Shown: positions 45,401 to 54,589 of the stretch, piece after piece | How positions within the stretch are numbered: position 1 is the stretch's first letter | How the letters are laid out: each line of letters starts with the position of its first letter | Translations under genes and position numbers: made by a program | The notes under the pieces: model-generated | What the model saw: only the letters and a program-made list of their open reading frames with translations | Database searches by the model: none | Told to the model about the DNA's origin: nothing | Assembly (NCBI GenBank): GCA_965220985.1 | Contig: OZ244854.1 | Span: forward strand, 4,216,001-4,280,000 | Length of the DNA stretch: 64,000 nt | Direction of reading: 5' to 3' | Origin: JAPPHA01 sp965220985 | GTDB taxonomy: Bacteria > Pseudomonadota > Alphaproteobacteria > Rhodobacterales > Rhodobacteraceae

Positions 45401-46093
45401 CTACATGTAGTTTTCGTCGAACGAATATCCCGATGAACGAACCGTGCGGATGGGGTCCGGTTCGGAACCGGAATTGAGCGCCTTGCGCAATCGCCCGATG
45501 CTGACATCCACCGTCCTCGTCTCGATGTCAGCGTCACGCTCCCAGACCAGGTCCAGCAGTTCATCGCGGGAATAGACGCGACCCGGGCGACGGATCATCA
45601 ACGACAGCAGCCGGAACTCGATCGGCCCGAGCGCGATGTCCCGCTCGCCCCGCGTCACCCGCATCCGGGTTCCGTCAACCAAAATGTCCGCCACCGAAAA
45701 CACGTTGCCATCGAGCCCCGGGAACGACCGGCGCACCAGGGCGCGCACGCGGGCAACCAGTTCGGCCATCGAAAACGGCTTGGACACGTAATCGTCGGCA
45801 CCGGTGTCGAGCCCCCTGATGCGGTCGCGTTCCTCGCTGCGCGCGGTCAGCATGAGAATCGGGATCGACCTGGTCGACTTCCTGGCCCTCAGCCGCCGGC
45901 ACAGTTCCAGCCCCGAGACGCCTGGCACCATCCAGTCCAGGATGAGAAGATCCGGACTCTCGTCTTCGACCATTTCGAGCGCCGTCTCCCCGTTCGCCGT
46001 GACCAAGGTCTCGAACCCTTCCCTCTCCAAGGTGTAGCTCAGGAGCCGCTGAAGGGCGCGGTCATCCTCGACGACAAGTATCTTGGTCTTCAT
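45401..46093 (-). CDS. phoB: Phosphate regulon response regulator PhoB
   Basis: OmpR-type response regulator, 230 aa. The receiver domain has the acidic pair in VVEDDR (Asp10, Asp11), the phosphorylation site Asp53 in LILDWMVPG, and the KPF motif near residue 105. The winged-helix domain ends SIGRLRKALNSGSEPDPIRT then VRSSGYSFDE. VSGLELCRRLRARKSTRSIP is very close to PhoB sequences. It is the last gene of pstSCAB-phoU-phoB and would be phosphorylated by PhoR, which is encoded 13 kb away on the same strand. It should bind the Pho box before pstS. Confidence 0.95.
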   Translation of the reverse strand: MKTKILVVEDDRALQRLLSYTLEREGFETLVTANGETALEMVEDESPDLLILDWMVPGVSGLELCRRLRARKSTRSIPILMLTARSEERDRIRGLDTGADDYVSKPFSMAELVARVRALVRRSFPGLDGNVFSVADILVDGTRMRVTRGERDIALGPIEFRLLSLMIRRPGRVYSRDELLDLVWERDADIETRTVDVSIGRLRKALNSGSEPDPIRTVRSSGYSFDENYM

Positions 46094-46140
46094 CGTTGAA
46101 CCTTCGCCTTCGTGCGTCAGCAGGTGATCCGGTTCCGGAT

Positions 46141-46848
46141 TCAGTCAAAGACCTCGATGCTGACCGGGTCGCCCTTGGGCCGGTCGTCGCCGAGCGGACG
46201 GCCTTCGACGATATAATGCACCGACTCCGCGATATGCGTCGTGTGATCGCCAATTCTCTCGAAGTTCTTCGCGACAAACAGCAGTTGCGAGCCGAGATTG
46301 ATCGTCCTGGGATCGTCCATCATGTAGGTCAGAACTTCACGAAACAGCGCGTTGTAGGTGTCATCAAGCTCGACGTCTCGCAACCAGATGCTGATCGCCT
46401 TTTCCTTGTTCTTGGAGACATAGGCGTTCAAGACTTCGGAGAGCTGCCCCGAGGTCTGCCGCCCCATGCGAACGAGCGATGACGACAGCTTCATCTGACG
46501 CTTGCCCACCAGGACGATGGCACGACGGGCAATGTTCTCGGAGAGATCGCCGATCCGCTCGAGCGTCGTGGCAATCTTGAGCGCCGCAAGCAGTTCCCTG
46601 AGATCCTGGGCCATCGGCTGGCGAAGCGCAATCGTGGTCGTCGCCATGTCCTCGACGCTCAGTTCCAGTTCATCAAGCCGGTCATCGAGGGTGAAGACAT
46701 GCTCGGCGAGCGAGACGTCACGGTTGCGAATGGCGTCGACCGCGCTCGACAGCATTTCCTCGGCCACCCCGCCCATTTCGGACACCTTGGCCTGGATCTC
46801 CATGAGATCGTTGTCGAATGCGGAAACGATATGCGGGTTCGCGTCCAT
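46141..46848 (-). CDS. phoU: Phosphate transport system regulatory protein PhoU
   Basis: A 235-aa protein made of two three-helix PhoU repeats, each with a metal-binding E/DxxxD-type motif: HVFTLDDRLDELELSVEDMA in the first and LLFVAKNFERIGDHTTHIAE in the second. A corresponding TTLERIGDLSENIARRA occurs in the first repeat. PhoU links the Pst transporter to PhoR and lowers kinase activity when phosphate is plentiful. It lies 38 bases after pstB and 47 before phoB. Confidence 0.95.
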   Translation of the reverse strand: MDANPHIVSAFDNDLMEIQAKVSEMGGVAEEMLSSAVDAIRNRDVSLAEHVFTLDDRLDELELSVEDMATTTIALRQPMAQDLRELLAALKIATTLERIGDLSENIARRAIVLVGKRQMKLSSSLVRMGRQTSGQLSEVLNAYVSKNKEKAISIWLRDVELDDTYNALFREVLTYMMDDPRTINLGSQLLFVAKNFERIGDHTTHIAESVHYIVEGRPLGDDRPKGDPVSIEVFD

Positions 46849-46886
46849 TGCTCATTCCCCTTGCGCCATTGCAGCAATCCGGACTC

Positions 46887-47747
46887 TCAACCAAAACGTC
46901 CGGTGATGTAGTCTTGCGTCCGCTGATCCTCGGGATTGGTGAAGATCTTCGTGGTTTCCCCGTGTTCCACCAGTGTACCGAGGTGAAAAAACGCCGTCTT
47001 CTGGCTGACTCGCGCCGCCTGCTGCATCGAATGCGTGACAATGACCACCGAATAGTTGGTCCGCAGTTCGTCGATCAGTTCCTCGATCTGGGCAGTTGCG
47101 ATCGGGTCGAGCGCCGAGCAGGGTTCGTCCATCAGCAGGACTTCGGGCGCGGTCGCGACCGCCCGCGCGATGCAGAGCCTTTGCTGCTGTCCGCCCGAGA
47201 GCCCCGTCCCGGGTTCGTGCAGGCGATCCTTGACCTCGCGCCAGAGCGCCGCTCGTCTCAAGCACTGTTCCACGACATCATCGAGTTCTTGCCGACTGTT
47301 GATCAGACCGTGAATGCGCGGACCGTAGGCGACATTGTCATAGACCGATTTCGGGAAGGGATTGGGTTTCTGAAACACCATCCCGACCCGTGCCCTGAGC
47401 TGCACGGGATCGACCGCGCGGCCGTAGATGTCCTGCCTGTCGAGCAGAATCGTGCCCGTGATCCTGCAGATGTCGATCGTGTCGTTCATCCTGTTCAGGC
47501 ATCGCAGGAAGGTGGATTTTCCGCATCCGGACGGCCCGATGAGAGCCGTCACCATCTTGTCGGGGATGTCGACATCGACGTCCTTGATGGCGTGGTTCGT
47601 GCCGTAATGCACATTGACGTTGCGGGCCGAGAACTTCGTTCCGTGCTCGTCCTGGTCGGCTTCGATCACTTGCGCTGTCTCTGCCACGCGTCCCCCCAAC
47701 GGGTTTTCGTCCACCGATGCGGCACCGTATCCTGCCTCGCCAATCAT
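46887..47747 (-). CDS. pstB: Phosphate ABC transporter ATP-binding protein PstB
   Basis: ATPase of 286 aa. Walker A GPSGCGKST is at 71-79, followed by FLRCLNRMNDTIDICRITG, highly specific for PstB. The signature is LSGGQQQRLCIARA, and Walker B is LLMDEPCSALDPIAT; the cysteine in DEPCSALD is a PstB hallmark. The N-terminus is about 35 residues longer than in E. coli and acidic. I use the ATG at 47747, which overlaps the pstA stop and has GGAGG six bases upstream, rather than GTG codons just before it. Confidence 0.95.
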   Translation of the reverse strand: MIGEAGYGAASVDENPLGGRVAETAQVIEADQDEHGTKFSARNVNVHYGTNHAIKDVDVDIPDKMVTALIGPSGCGKSTFLRCLNRMNDTIDICRITGTILLDRQDIYGRAVDPVQLRARVGMVFQKPNPFPKSVYDNVAYGPRIHGLINSRQELDDVVEQCLRRAALWREVKDRLHEPGTGLSGGQQQRLCIARAVATAPEVLLMDEPCSALDPIATAQIEELIDELRTNYSVVIVTHSMQQAARVSQKTAFFHLGTLVEHGETTKIFTNPEDQRTQDYITGRFG

Positions 47748-49546
47748 CACCACCTCCGCTCAAACCGTTTTCGCAGGAAAACTGCAATGGCATTCATGAT
47801 GACGAGAAACACCAGCAACACGCAGATTGCCGCAGCGGTCCGCGCTTCGAAGGCCCGTTCCGGCAGGTCTGACCATCGGAACACCTGAACCGGCAACGCC
47901 GTCGCGCTCTCGCTGATTCCGCCCGGCACATCGACGACGAAGGCCACCATTCCGATCATGATCAACGGCGCCGTTTCTCCCAGCGCCTGTGCCATCCCGA
48001 TGATGGTGCCCGTCAGTATGCCCGGCAGCGCCAGCGGCAGCACGTGGTGGAAGGCGGTCTGCAGTCGTGATGCCCCGATTCCAAGCGCGGCATCGCGAAT
48101 CGACGGCGGAACCGCCGCAATGGCGGCACGCGACGCGATGATGATCGTTGGCAGCGTCATCAAGGCCAGCGCCACGCCTCCTGCGATCGGCGCCGAGCGC
48201 GGCAGCCCGAAGACCCCCAGGAACACCGAGAGTGCCAGCAGGCCGAACACGATGGACGGCACCGCAGCCAGGTTGTTGATGTTGACCTCGACGAGGTCGG
48301 TCCAGCGATTTCGCGGGGCAAACTCTTCAAGATACACCGCCGCAAGAACGCCGACCGGAAAGGCGAGCACGAATGTCACGATCATCGTCCAGAACGAGCC
48401 CGCGACCGCGCCCAGGATGCCGGCGAGTTCCGGCTCCCGGCTGTCGCCGGAAGTGAAGAACCGCCAGTTGAATTCCTGCCGTATCGCGCCGTCATCCTCG
48501 AGGTCTTCGAGCATGACCGACTGAAGATCGGTGATCTTTCTCCGCTTTTCCGGGATGTCGTTGACCAGAACCGTCCACCCGGATCCCTCGATGCGATCCA
48601 CTGGCGCATCGGACGCTGCGAGCGGAACGATTTCGCCCCCTTGGGCGCTGACACTCTCGAACCGGTACCAGCCCGACTGTGTCCTGAGCGCAAGCGTCGG
48701 CATGTCCCGATCGAGCTGCACCGGGCGGGCGCCATCGCGGGCAACAGCCACGAGGTCGCCCGCTTCGGCGAGCAGCTTGTCGCGCTTCTCGGCGCTCGAA
48801 GCGGCCCGACGACGGAAGTCTTCGCGCTCGTCGTCGGACTCCGCCGCGCGCATCATGTCCTCGAAGCCCTGCCGCCCGCTCTCGTACAATGCGGCCTGTT
48901 CCTGCAGCCGCTCGGATCGTTCCACCAAGACTTCGCCAAGCGATGCGACAACGTCTTCGAACACCGGCCGCTCCGCGACGATCGACCAGCGATCCTTCCC
49001 CGCTTCGGTCACGTCGACGGCAACGTCCTCCGGCTTGTCCATCGAATCAAGGCGACCGTACCACCCCTTGAAATAGAGATCGGCAATATCCGAGGCGAGA
49101 AACGGAAACTCGATCGTCGTGCCGACCACCGACGGATCGGACATCGCGAACTGCCTCAGTTCGTAGGCCGCGCCGACGCTGACGATGTCATTGAGTTGCC
49201 TGCGCGCCTTCCGGCCCTTCACGCCGGGAAAACGAGCCCGCAGCGTGTCCTTCGTGATCCCCACAAAATCCGCCTTGCCGATGACACTCGGATCCCCGGT
49301 TTGATCCGGATCCACCTCATCGACCGGCAGTTCAACCTCGAGCATCACGTAGTGTTCGGTCAGGGCTGCCGATGTCTTGGAGACGACCGACCATGCAAGC
49401 ACCGCAAGCGCCGTGATCGCAAGAAGGATGGCAACAATCCCGTATGCCTTGAGCCGGGTCTCCGCCCATCGCCGCCTCCGCAGACGCCCGAGGGATTCCG
49501 GCGTTCCGAACGGATCGGATGAAGGTCGGGTTTCAAGGTCGAACAT
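47747..49546 (-). CDS. pstA: Phosphate ABC transporter permease PstA, long form
   Basis: Permease of 599 aa, nearly twice the E. coli length. After a helix at about 33-55, some 300 residues form a soluble DUF3333-type region that should lie in the periplasm; it includes a helical, charged stretch (LVERSERLQEQAALYES). The C-terminal 260 residues are the transmembrane core with the EAA loop, AAVPPSIRDAALGIGASRLQ, and the phosphate-permease motif FPVGVLAAVYLEEFAP. The long N-terminus is typical of alphaproteobacterial PstA. It overlaps pstB by one base. Confidence 0.93.
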   Translation of the reverse strand: MFDLETRPSSDPFGTPESLGRLRRRRWAETRLKAYGIVAILLAITALAVLAWSVVSKTSAALTEHYVMLEVELPVDEVDPDQTGDPSVIGKADFVGITKDTLRARFPGVKGRKARRQLNDIVSVGAAYELRQFAMSDPSVVGTTIEFPFLASDIADLYFKGWYGRLDSMDKPEDVAVDVTEAGKDRWSIVAERPVFEDVVASLGEVLVERSERLQEQAALYESGRQGFEDMMRAAESDDEREDFRRRAASSAEKRDKLLAEAGDLVAVARDGARPVQLDRDMPTLALRTQSGWYRFESVSAQGGEIVPLAASDAPVDRIEGSGWTVLVNDIPEKRRKITDLQSVMLEDLEDDGAIRQEFNWRFFTSGDSREPELAGILGAVAGSFWTMIVTFVLAFPVGVLAAVYLEEFAPRNRWTDLVEVNINNLAAVPSIVFGLLALSVFLGVFGLPRSAPIAGGVALALMTLPTIIIASRAAIAAVPPSIRDAALGIGASRLQTAFHHVLPLALPGILTGTIIGMAQALGETAPLIMIGMVAFVVDVPGGISESATALPVQVFRWSDLPERAFEARTAAAICVLLVFLVIMNAIAVFLRKRFERRW

Positions 49547-49556
49547 GGCGCAATCG

Positions 49557-50942
49557 TCACTCGTAGGCTTCGCGATAGCGGCGCACGATGCGAATCGCCA
49601 CGATATTGAGAACGAGCGTCACGCAAAACAGCGTGAACCCGAGGGTGAATGCCGGCCCCGCCGCGGTCTCGGCCTCGGTGTCTCCCGTGATCAGCATGAC
49701 GATCTGCACGGTCACCGTCGTCACCGCATCGAGCGGATTGACGGTCAGATTGGCGCTCTGGCCCGCCGCCATGACAACGATCATCGTCTCGCCGACCGCT
49801 CGCGAAACACCGAGCAGGCAGGCGGAGACAATTCCGGGCAGGGCTGCAGGAAGAACCACGTGCCTGATCGTTTCGGCCTTGGTTGCGCCAAGCCCGTACG
49901 AACCGTCACGCAGACTCTGGGGCACCGCATTGATGACGTCGTCCGACAGGGACGAGATGAACGGGATGATCATCACGCCCATGACGACTCCGGCGGCGAG
50001 TGCGCTTTCCGATGCGACGGAGAGTCCAAGAGCCTCACCCATGTCGCGAATGACCGGCGCCACGGTGATCGCGGCAAAGAAACCGTAAACGACGGTTGGA
50101 ATGCCCGCGAGAATCTCGAGGAGCGGCTTGGCCCAGGTCCGAACCCGCAGCGATGCGAAATCCGCAAGATAGATCGCCGAGAGCAACCCGATCGGAACCG
50201 CCACCAGCATTGCGATGACGGTGATCAGCAGCGTGCCCAGGAACAGTGGGACGGCGCCAACGCGACTCGGGTCGAGCATCCCGTCGTGAACCCCGGCGAG
50301 CGGCGACCATTCGAGGCCGAACAGGAACTTGTCCATTCGCCAGCCGATCTTCTCGAAGAACGACAGCGTCTCGAAGACGAGGCTCAGGATGATGCCGATC
50401 GTGGTCAGAACGGCGATCAGGGCGCAGGCAAGCAGGACGCCCCTGATGATCGACTCCGAATTGTTCCGCGCCCGCCATTCGGGCGTGATCTTCCAAAGCC
50501 CGTACACCCCTGCGATGCCCGAGCCCAAGACCGGAAGCATCAGCGAGGCTCCGATCTTCAACCTGTTCAACTGCGAGAAAGTGCCGGAGATTTCCGTCCG
50601 CAGCGCATCCTGCTGCGATGCCACTTCCCCGAACGCGATGGCGCGCGCGTCCGAAATCACCAGGGCCACCTTGATGGCCGGAAGTCCCGGATCCAGTTCC
50701 TTGACCAACTCTGTCAGGGTCGAGGTGATGTACCAGCTTCCGGCAACCAAGCAGAGCAGATAGAGGCCGAATCCCAGGGTCAGCGAAAGCAGGAAGACGT
50801 AGAGGCCGTGATAACTGGGGCGCGAATGCAAGCTTGCCAAACGACCGCCCGAAACCGCAACGGCCCTCGACCTGGCAACGATGAACCAGAATGTCGAGAG
50901 CCCGAAGAGGACCAGCGGTATCAGTTGCTCGACATGCAGCAT
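49557..50942 (-). CDS. pstC: Phosphate ABC transporter permease PstC
   Basis: Permease of 461 aa, partner of PstA. The N-terminus carries two membrane helices (LIPLVLFGLSTFWFIVA and YVFLLSLTLGFGLYLLCLVA) and a periplasmic segment of about 80 residues, then the six-helix core with VAVPIGLLSAIYLADFASLR, PTVVYGFFAAITVAPVIRD and the EAA loop AVPQSLRDGSYGLGATKAET. The sequence ends ATRIVRRYREAYE-like, as usual. It lies 10 bases before pstA. Extended PstC/PstA pairs occur together in alphaproteobacteria. Confidence 0.93.
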   Translation of the reverse strand: MLHVEQLIPLVLFGLSTFWFIVARSRAVAVSGGRLASLHSRPSYHGLYVFLLSLTLGFGLYLLCLVAGSWYITSTLTELVKELDPGLPAIKVALVISDARAIAFGEVASQQDALRTEISGTFSQLNRLKIGASLMLPVLGSGIAGVYGLWKITPEWRARNNSESIIRGVLLACALIAVLTTIGIILSLVFETLSFFEKIGWRMDKFLFGLEWSPLAGVHDGMLDPSRVGAVPLFLGTLLITVIAMLVAVPIGLLSAIYLADFASLRVRTWAKPLLEILAGIPTVVYGFFAAITVAPVIRDMGEALGLSVASESALAAGVVMGVMIIPFISSLSDDVINAVPQSLRDGSYGLGATKAETIRHVVLPAALPGIVSACLLGVSRAVGETMIVVMAAGQSANLTVNPLDAVTTVTVQIVMLITGDTEAETAAGPAFTLGFTLFCVTLVLNIVAIRIVRRYREAYE

Positions 50943-51034
50943 GCCAACGTGCTCTCCAAACAGCTCCGGCTCACCGGCGACAGGGCCGAGGCATCAACCA
51001 CAGACGCCCCGCCCCGTCGTCATTTGTCGTTCGG

Positions 51035-52024
51035 TCACTTCAGGCCTTCACCTGTCATGATTTCGAGATTCATCACCGTCTCGGCATTGGCGTCGAACGC
51101 ATCCTCGAGCAGAGGAATCAACCCCTTGTCCACGAGGTAGCCCTCTTCTCCGGATGCCGCTTCCGACGCGAATTCCGCCGCATACTCGGCGATGCCGGGA
51201 ACGACGCCGACATGGGCTTTTTTGGTGTAAGTGTAAAGCGACCGCGAGACGCTGTAGTCGCCCGAGGCGATGTTGTCGAATTCGGGTTCGACCCCTTCGA
51301 TCGTGGCGCCCTTGATGCTGTCCGAGTTCTGGTCGAGGAACGAGAAGCCGAAGGCGGCAACCGCATCCGGATTGGCGACCAGCTTCTTGACCATGAGATT
51401 GTCGTTTTCTCCGGCATCGATCCATGCGCCGTCGGTGCGGATCTCGAGTTCGTCGATCTCGGCCTTGGACAGACCGGCGATCTTGGCGCCGGCGTGGATG
51501 ACGAGTTCCTCGAATGCGTCCCGCGTGCCCGAGGACGGGGGCGGTCCGAGCACCTGGATTTCCAGGTCGGGGAGGGACGGATCGATTTCGGCCCAGCTGG
51601 TGGGCTCGCCATGACCCTTGGCAAGGGCGCGGAAAAGCTGCTCGCGAGTCAGTTCGAAGACCGGACCGTCGTATGCGTTGGCAACGACGATTCCATCGTA
51701 GCCGATCACCGATTCAACGATCTCGGTGACGCCGTTGTCGTTGCACAGCTGCCACTCGCTGGCCTTCATGCGACGCGACGCGTTGGTGATGTCGGGATGA
51801 TCGGTCCCGACACCGGCGCAGAACAGCTTCATGCCGCCGCCCGAACCGGTCGATTCGACGATCGGCGTCGCGAAGTCGGTGATTCTGCCGAACTGTTCGG
51901 CGACCGCCGTCGAAAACGGAAACACCGTCGACGAGCCGACGATCCTGATCTGGTCGCGAGCGTCCGCTGCCACAGCCGTTGCTGCGAGCACGGCGCTCAT
52001 CAACCCTGCCTTGACAATTCCCAT
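51035..52024 (-). CDS. pstS: Phosphate ABC transporter substrate-binding protein PstS
   Basis: Periplasmic phosphate receptor, 329 aa. The signal peptide is MGIVKAGLMSAVLAATAVAA, ending ADA before RDQIRIVGSSTVFPF, where the SST(V/L) segment binds phosphate. ESTGSGGGMKLFCAGVG and LGPPPSSGTRDAFEEL carry further ligand residues. The ATG at 52024 has AGGAG eight bases upstream; the frame stays open further upstream but that part covers the promoter and Pho box. It is the first gene of the operon. Confidence 0.95.
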   Translation of the reverse strand: MGIVKAGLMSAVLAATAVAADARDQIRIVGSSTVFPFSTAVAEQFGRITDFATPIVESTGSGGGMKLFCAGVGTDHPDITNASRRMKASEWQLCNDNGVTEIVESVIGYDGIVVANAYDGPVFELTREQLFRALAKGHGEPTSWAEIDPSLPDLEIQVLGPPPSSGTRDAFEELVIHAGAKIAGLSKAEIDELEIRTDGAWIDAGENDNLMVKKLVANPDAVAAFGFSFLDQNSDSIKGATIEGVEPEFDNIASGDYSVSRSLYTYTKKAHVGVVPGIAEYAAEFASEAASGEEGYLVDKGLIPLLEDAFDANAETVMNLEIMTGEGLK

Positions 52025-52124
52025 CTGGATTCTCCTGATTGCCTGATTCCTGCCGACCGCATGATCGGTCCATTCCCGGCACGCCGCATCGCTGTGCCGG
52101 TCATTGCTGACATATGGGTCGTTC

Positions 52125-52142
52125 GTGACAGAAATGTGACAG
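52125..52142 (-). promoter_or_regulatory. Pho box upstream of pstS
   Basis: On the minus strand two identical CTGTCAC heptamers are separated by ATTT, exactly the 11-base direct-repeat layout that PhoB recognises. The site lies about 100 bases before the pstS start, so phosphate-starvation activation of pstSCAB-phoU-phoB is expected. Confidence 0.85.
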
Positions 52143-52288
52143 ACAACCGGATTGTTCGCGGTTGATGCCGAAATTTTTTCAGACGCGAGCGCCGTCGACC
52201 TGCGCGAGAGGTGACGTCCCGCGCAGGGTGGTTCGTGAATCAGAGCCGCGGTCGCGGCCGAGGCGGCCGACGACCGCTGTCGCAACGA

Positions 52289-53164
52289 CTAATGGAGTGC
52301 GCGAACCTCCGACCCGGTCACGGCCTGATCGTAGTTCAGCGAGCCGAGACCCTCATCGAAAATGCCTCGCTCGGCGATCCAGACCCGCGACTCGTCGAAC
52401 ATCTCCCGCGAATACGGCTCGAAGACGATTCTCTCGCCGGGACCGAACAGACGCGTGTCCATCTGGTCGCGGAAACGCTCCGGAAACTCGTTGCGGTAGT
52501 AGTGCGTGTACTTCTCCGGACGCAAGTCGATGTCGGCCTGCGCCTTGCGCAGCGCTTCATGGTATTTCTCGATGTCGTCGGCATCGGCGTCCTCGGAGAC
52601 CATCGCCGCCATCATGAAGGATGAATCGATGACCTTCCGGAAACCCAGCTGTTCCATGAAATAGTACGGACCGCTGAACAGGCTGGCGGCCGGAACGTTG
52701 CCGTCGATCAAATGTCCCATGCGCATGAACAGCAACCCGTCGGAGAACGACAGGTTGATATCGTCGAGATCGAGGAACGGCTCGAGCGCCTGTATCGTCG
52801 AATAGTGACTGCCTGACTGGTATCCGACCGAGATCGGCACGCCCGCGAGGTCTTCCGGGCGCTTGATATCGGAGTCCGCCGGCACGAAGACCCCGCACGG
52901 CGACACCGAATAGGCGTCGGCGTAGAGCTTTCCGTGTCCGGAGGCAGCGGCAACGTTCACCGTCCAGTGGCAGGCCGAACTCACGTCGCAGGTGCGACCG
53001 CGTTCGAAGGTCTGGTAGGCGCCGACCTTGTCGCCAAGATCGTGCAGTCCCGATGCCATCTGATCCTCGAGCACGTAATCGAGACCGACCTCCGTGAAGT
53101 AGCCCTTCTCGATCGCGACCCATTCGTGCAACCGCATGTGCGGGCCAATGACAAACTTTCCCAT
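52289..53164 (-). CDS. NMT1/THI5-like substrate-binding-type protein lacking a signal peptide
   Basis: A 291-aa protein of the NMT1/SsuA-like periplasmic-binding fold: HMRLHEWVAIEKGYFTEVGL at the N-terminus is the classic start of the domain, and RPEDLAGVPISVGYQSGSHY the second-lobe entry. It has no signal peptide or lipobox; the fold begins at residue 2. It is therefore cytosolic unless the start is misjudged, and upstream bases give no better start. Some NMT1-like proteins are enzymes or sensors rather than transport receptors. It follows the TRAP genes on the same strand after 123 bases, and no ABC permease is near. The function is unknown. Confidence 0.7.
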   Translation of the reverse strand: MGKFVIGPHMRLHEWVAIEKGYFTEVGLDYVLEDQMASGLHDLGDKVGAYQTFERGRTCDVSSACHWTVNVAAASGHGKLYADAYSVSPCGVFVPADSDIKRPEDLAGVPISVGYQSGSHYSTIQALEPFLDLDDINLSFSDGLLFMRMGHLIDGNVPAASLFSGPYYFMEQLGFRKVIDSSFMMAAMVSEDADADDIEKYHEALRKAQADIDLRPEKYTHYYRNEFPERFRDQMDTRLFGPGERIVFEPYSREMFDESRVWIAERGIFDEGLGSLNYDQAVTGSEVRALH

Positions 53165-53287
53165 GTCAACCTCCTGAATTCGCTTGAACTTCCTTCGTCG
53201 GCGACTCCGTTCTGTGCATCCCGGGCGCGGGGTTTGACCGACGGATACCTCTGCTCGTGTTCATGCCCGGCTCCTGCCTCGACTTTC

Positions 53288-54589
53288 CTAACGCATCCTG
53301 TCAGGCAGGAACAACGCGATCTCGGGGAAGACGACCAGCAGCGCGAGGCATGCGGCCATCGCGAACCAGAACGGCAGGACGCCCCGGAAGATCGTCCCCA
53401 TCGGCACGCCGGATGCGACGCCCTTGACCACGAAGACATTGATGCCGACGGGCGGCGTGATCAGGCCCATCTCGATGACGATGACGCAGATCACGCCGAA
53501 CCAGATCGGATCGAAACCCAGGCCCGAGATGATCGGGAACACAACCGGCATGGTGACGACGAGCATCGCGAGCCCGTCGAAAAACATGCCGAGAATGATG
53601 TACCCAACCAGAATCATCAGCAAGGTCGCATACGGCCCGAGGCCGAGTTCCTGCAACGCCAGCGCCAGAGTTTCGGGAATGTGGGTCAGTGCCAGGAACG
53701 GACCGAACACGTGCGCCCCGATGATGATCAGGTAGAGCATCGCGGTCATCGTCACAGTTTCGAGCAGGATCTCCGGGAGCTGGTTGAACCGAACGGCGCC
53801 GGTCGCAAGGGCCATGGCGCTGACGAGGGTGGCGCCGATGCCGGCCGCCTCGACGGGTGTGAAGACTCCGAGATAGATCCCGCCGATCGAGACCAGGATG
53901 ACCCCGATGAGCGGAAGCGAGCGCAGGCTCGACCAGAACTTTACCGCCGCGCTCGACTTGGGACCTGCCGGGCCTTCCGATGGCCGGAACACCGTGATCG
54001 CGGTGACGACAATGACAAAGAACAGCGCCAGAATGATGCCGGGCAGAATGCCCGCGATGAACAGCCTCCCGATGCTCTGCTCGGTGAGGATGGCGTAGAG
54101 CACGAAACCGGTCGAGGGCGGGATCAGGATCCCCAAGGTGCCTCCGGCGGCGACAGCTCCGGTCGCAAGACCGTCGGCGTATCCGAACCGCTTCATCTGC
54201 GGCAGCGCGACCTTGCCGATCGTCACGGCGGTTGCCACCGACGATCCCGACACGGCGGCGAAGGCTGCGCATCCCAGCACCGTTGCCGAGGCGAGGCCGC
54301 CGCGCAAGCGGCCGATCCAGGCGTAGGCGGCCTCGTAGAGCCGCTGCGAATAGGCGGCTGCGCCCGCCATGTTTCCCATGAGCACGAACAGCGGAATGAT
54401 CGAAAGGCTGTAGGCCGTGACGGACGAATAGGTCTCCGACGACATGGTGGCGATCGCCGCGCGCTGGCCGTCGATCACCCAGATGCCGCCGAAGCCGACC
54501 ACGAGCAGCGCCATCCCGACCGGCATGCGCGCGATCAGACAGACAAAGAGCGCAAGAATTCCACCAACGCCGATGAGGGTGTCGGTCAT
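53288..54589 (-). CDS. dctM: TRAP transporter large permease (DctM family)
   Basis: Inner-membrane protein of 433 aa with about 12 helices, the ion-coupled channel of a TRAP transporter. Hallmarks are SIIPLFVLMGNMAGAAAYSQ, FAAVSGSSVATAVTIGKVAL, AAGGTLGILIPPSTGFVLYA and EMGLITPPVGINVFVVKGV. The ATG at 54589 overlaps the stop of the small permease as ATGA. It uses a sodium gradient rather than ATP in known systems. Together with the next two genes it forms a complete importer for an organic acid. Confidence 0.94.
   Translation of the reverse strand: MTDTLIGVGGILALFVCLIARMPVGMALLVVGFGGIWVIDGQRAAIATMSSETYSSVTAYSLSIIPLFVLMGNMAGAAAYSQRLYEAAYAWIGRLRGGLASATVLGCAAFAAVSGSSVATAVTIGKVALPQMKRFGYADGLATGAVAAGGTLGILIPPSTGFVLYAILTEQSIGRLFIAGILPGIILALFFVIVVTAITVFRPSEGPAGPKSSAAVKFWSSLRSLPLIGVILVSIGGIYLGVFTPVEAAGIGATLVSAMALATGAVRFNQLPEILLETVTMTAMLYLIIIGAHVFGPFLALTHIPETLALALQELGLGPYATLLMILVGYIILGMFFDGLAMLVVTMPVVFPIISGLGFDPIWFGVICVIVIEMGLITPPVGINVFVVKGVASGVPMGTIFRGVLPFWFAMAACLALLVVFPEIALFLPDRMR

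Noticed and set aside
49377..51140. 587-codon open frame on the plus strand opposite pstA and pstC
   Set aside because: Composition is extremely polar and covers two well-recognised permease genes on the other strand.
52025..52285. Extended N-terminus of PstS
   Set aside because: It would translate through the Pho box; the signal peptide starts at 52024.
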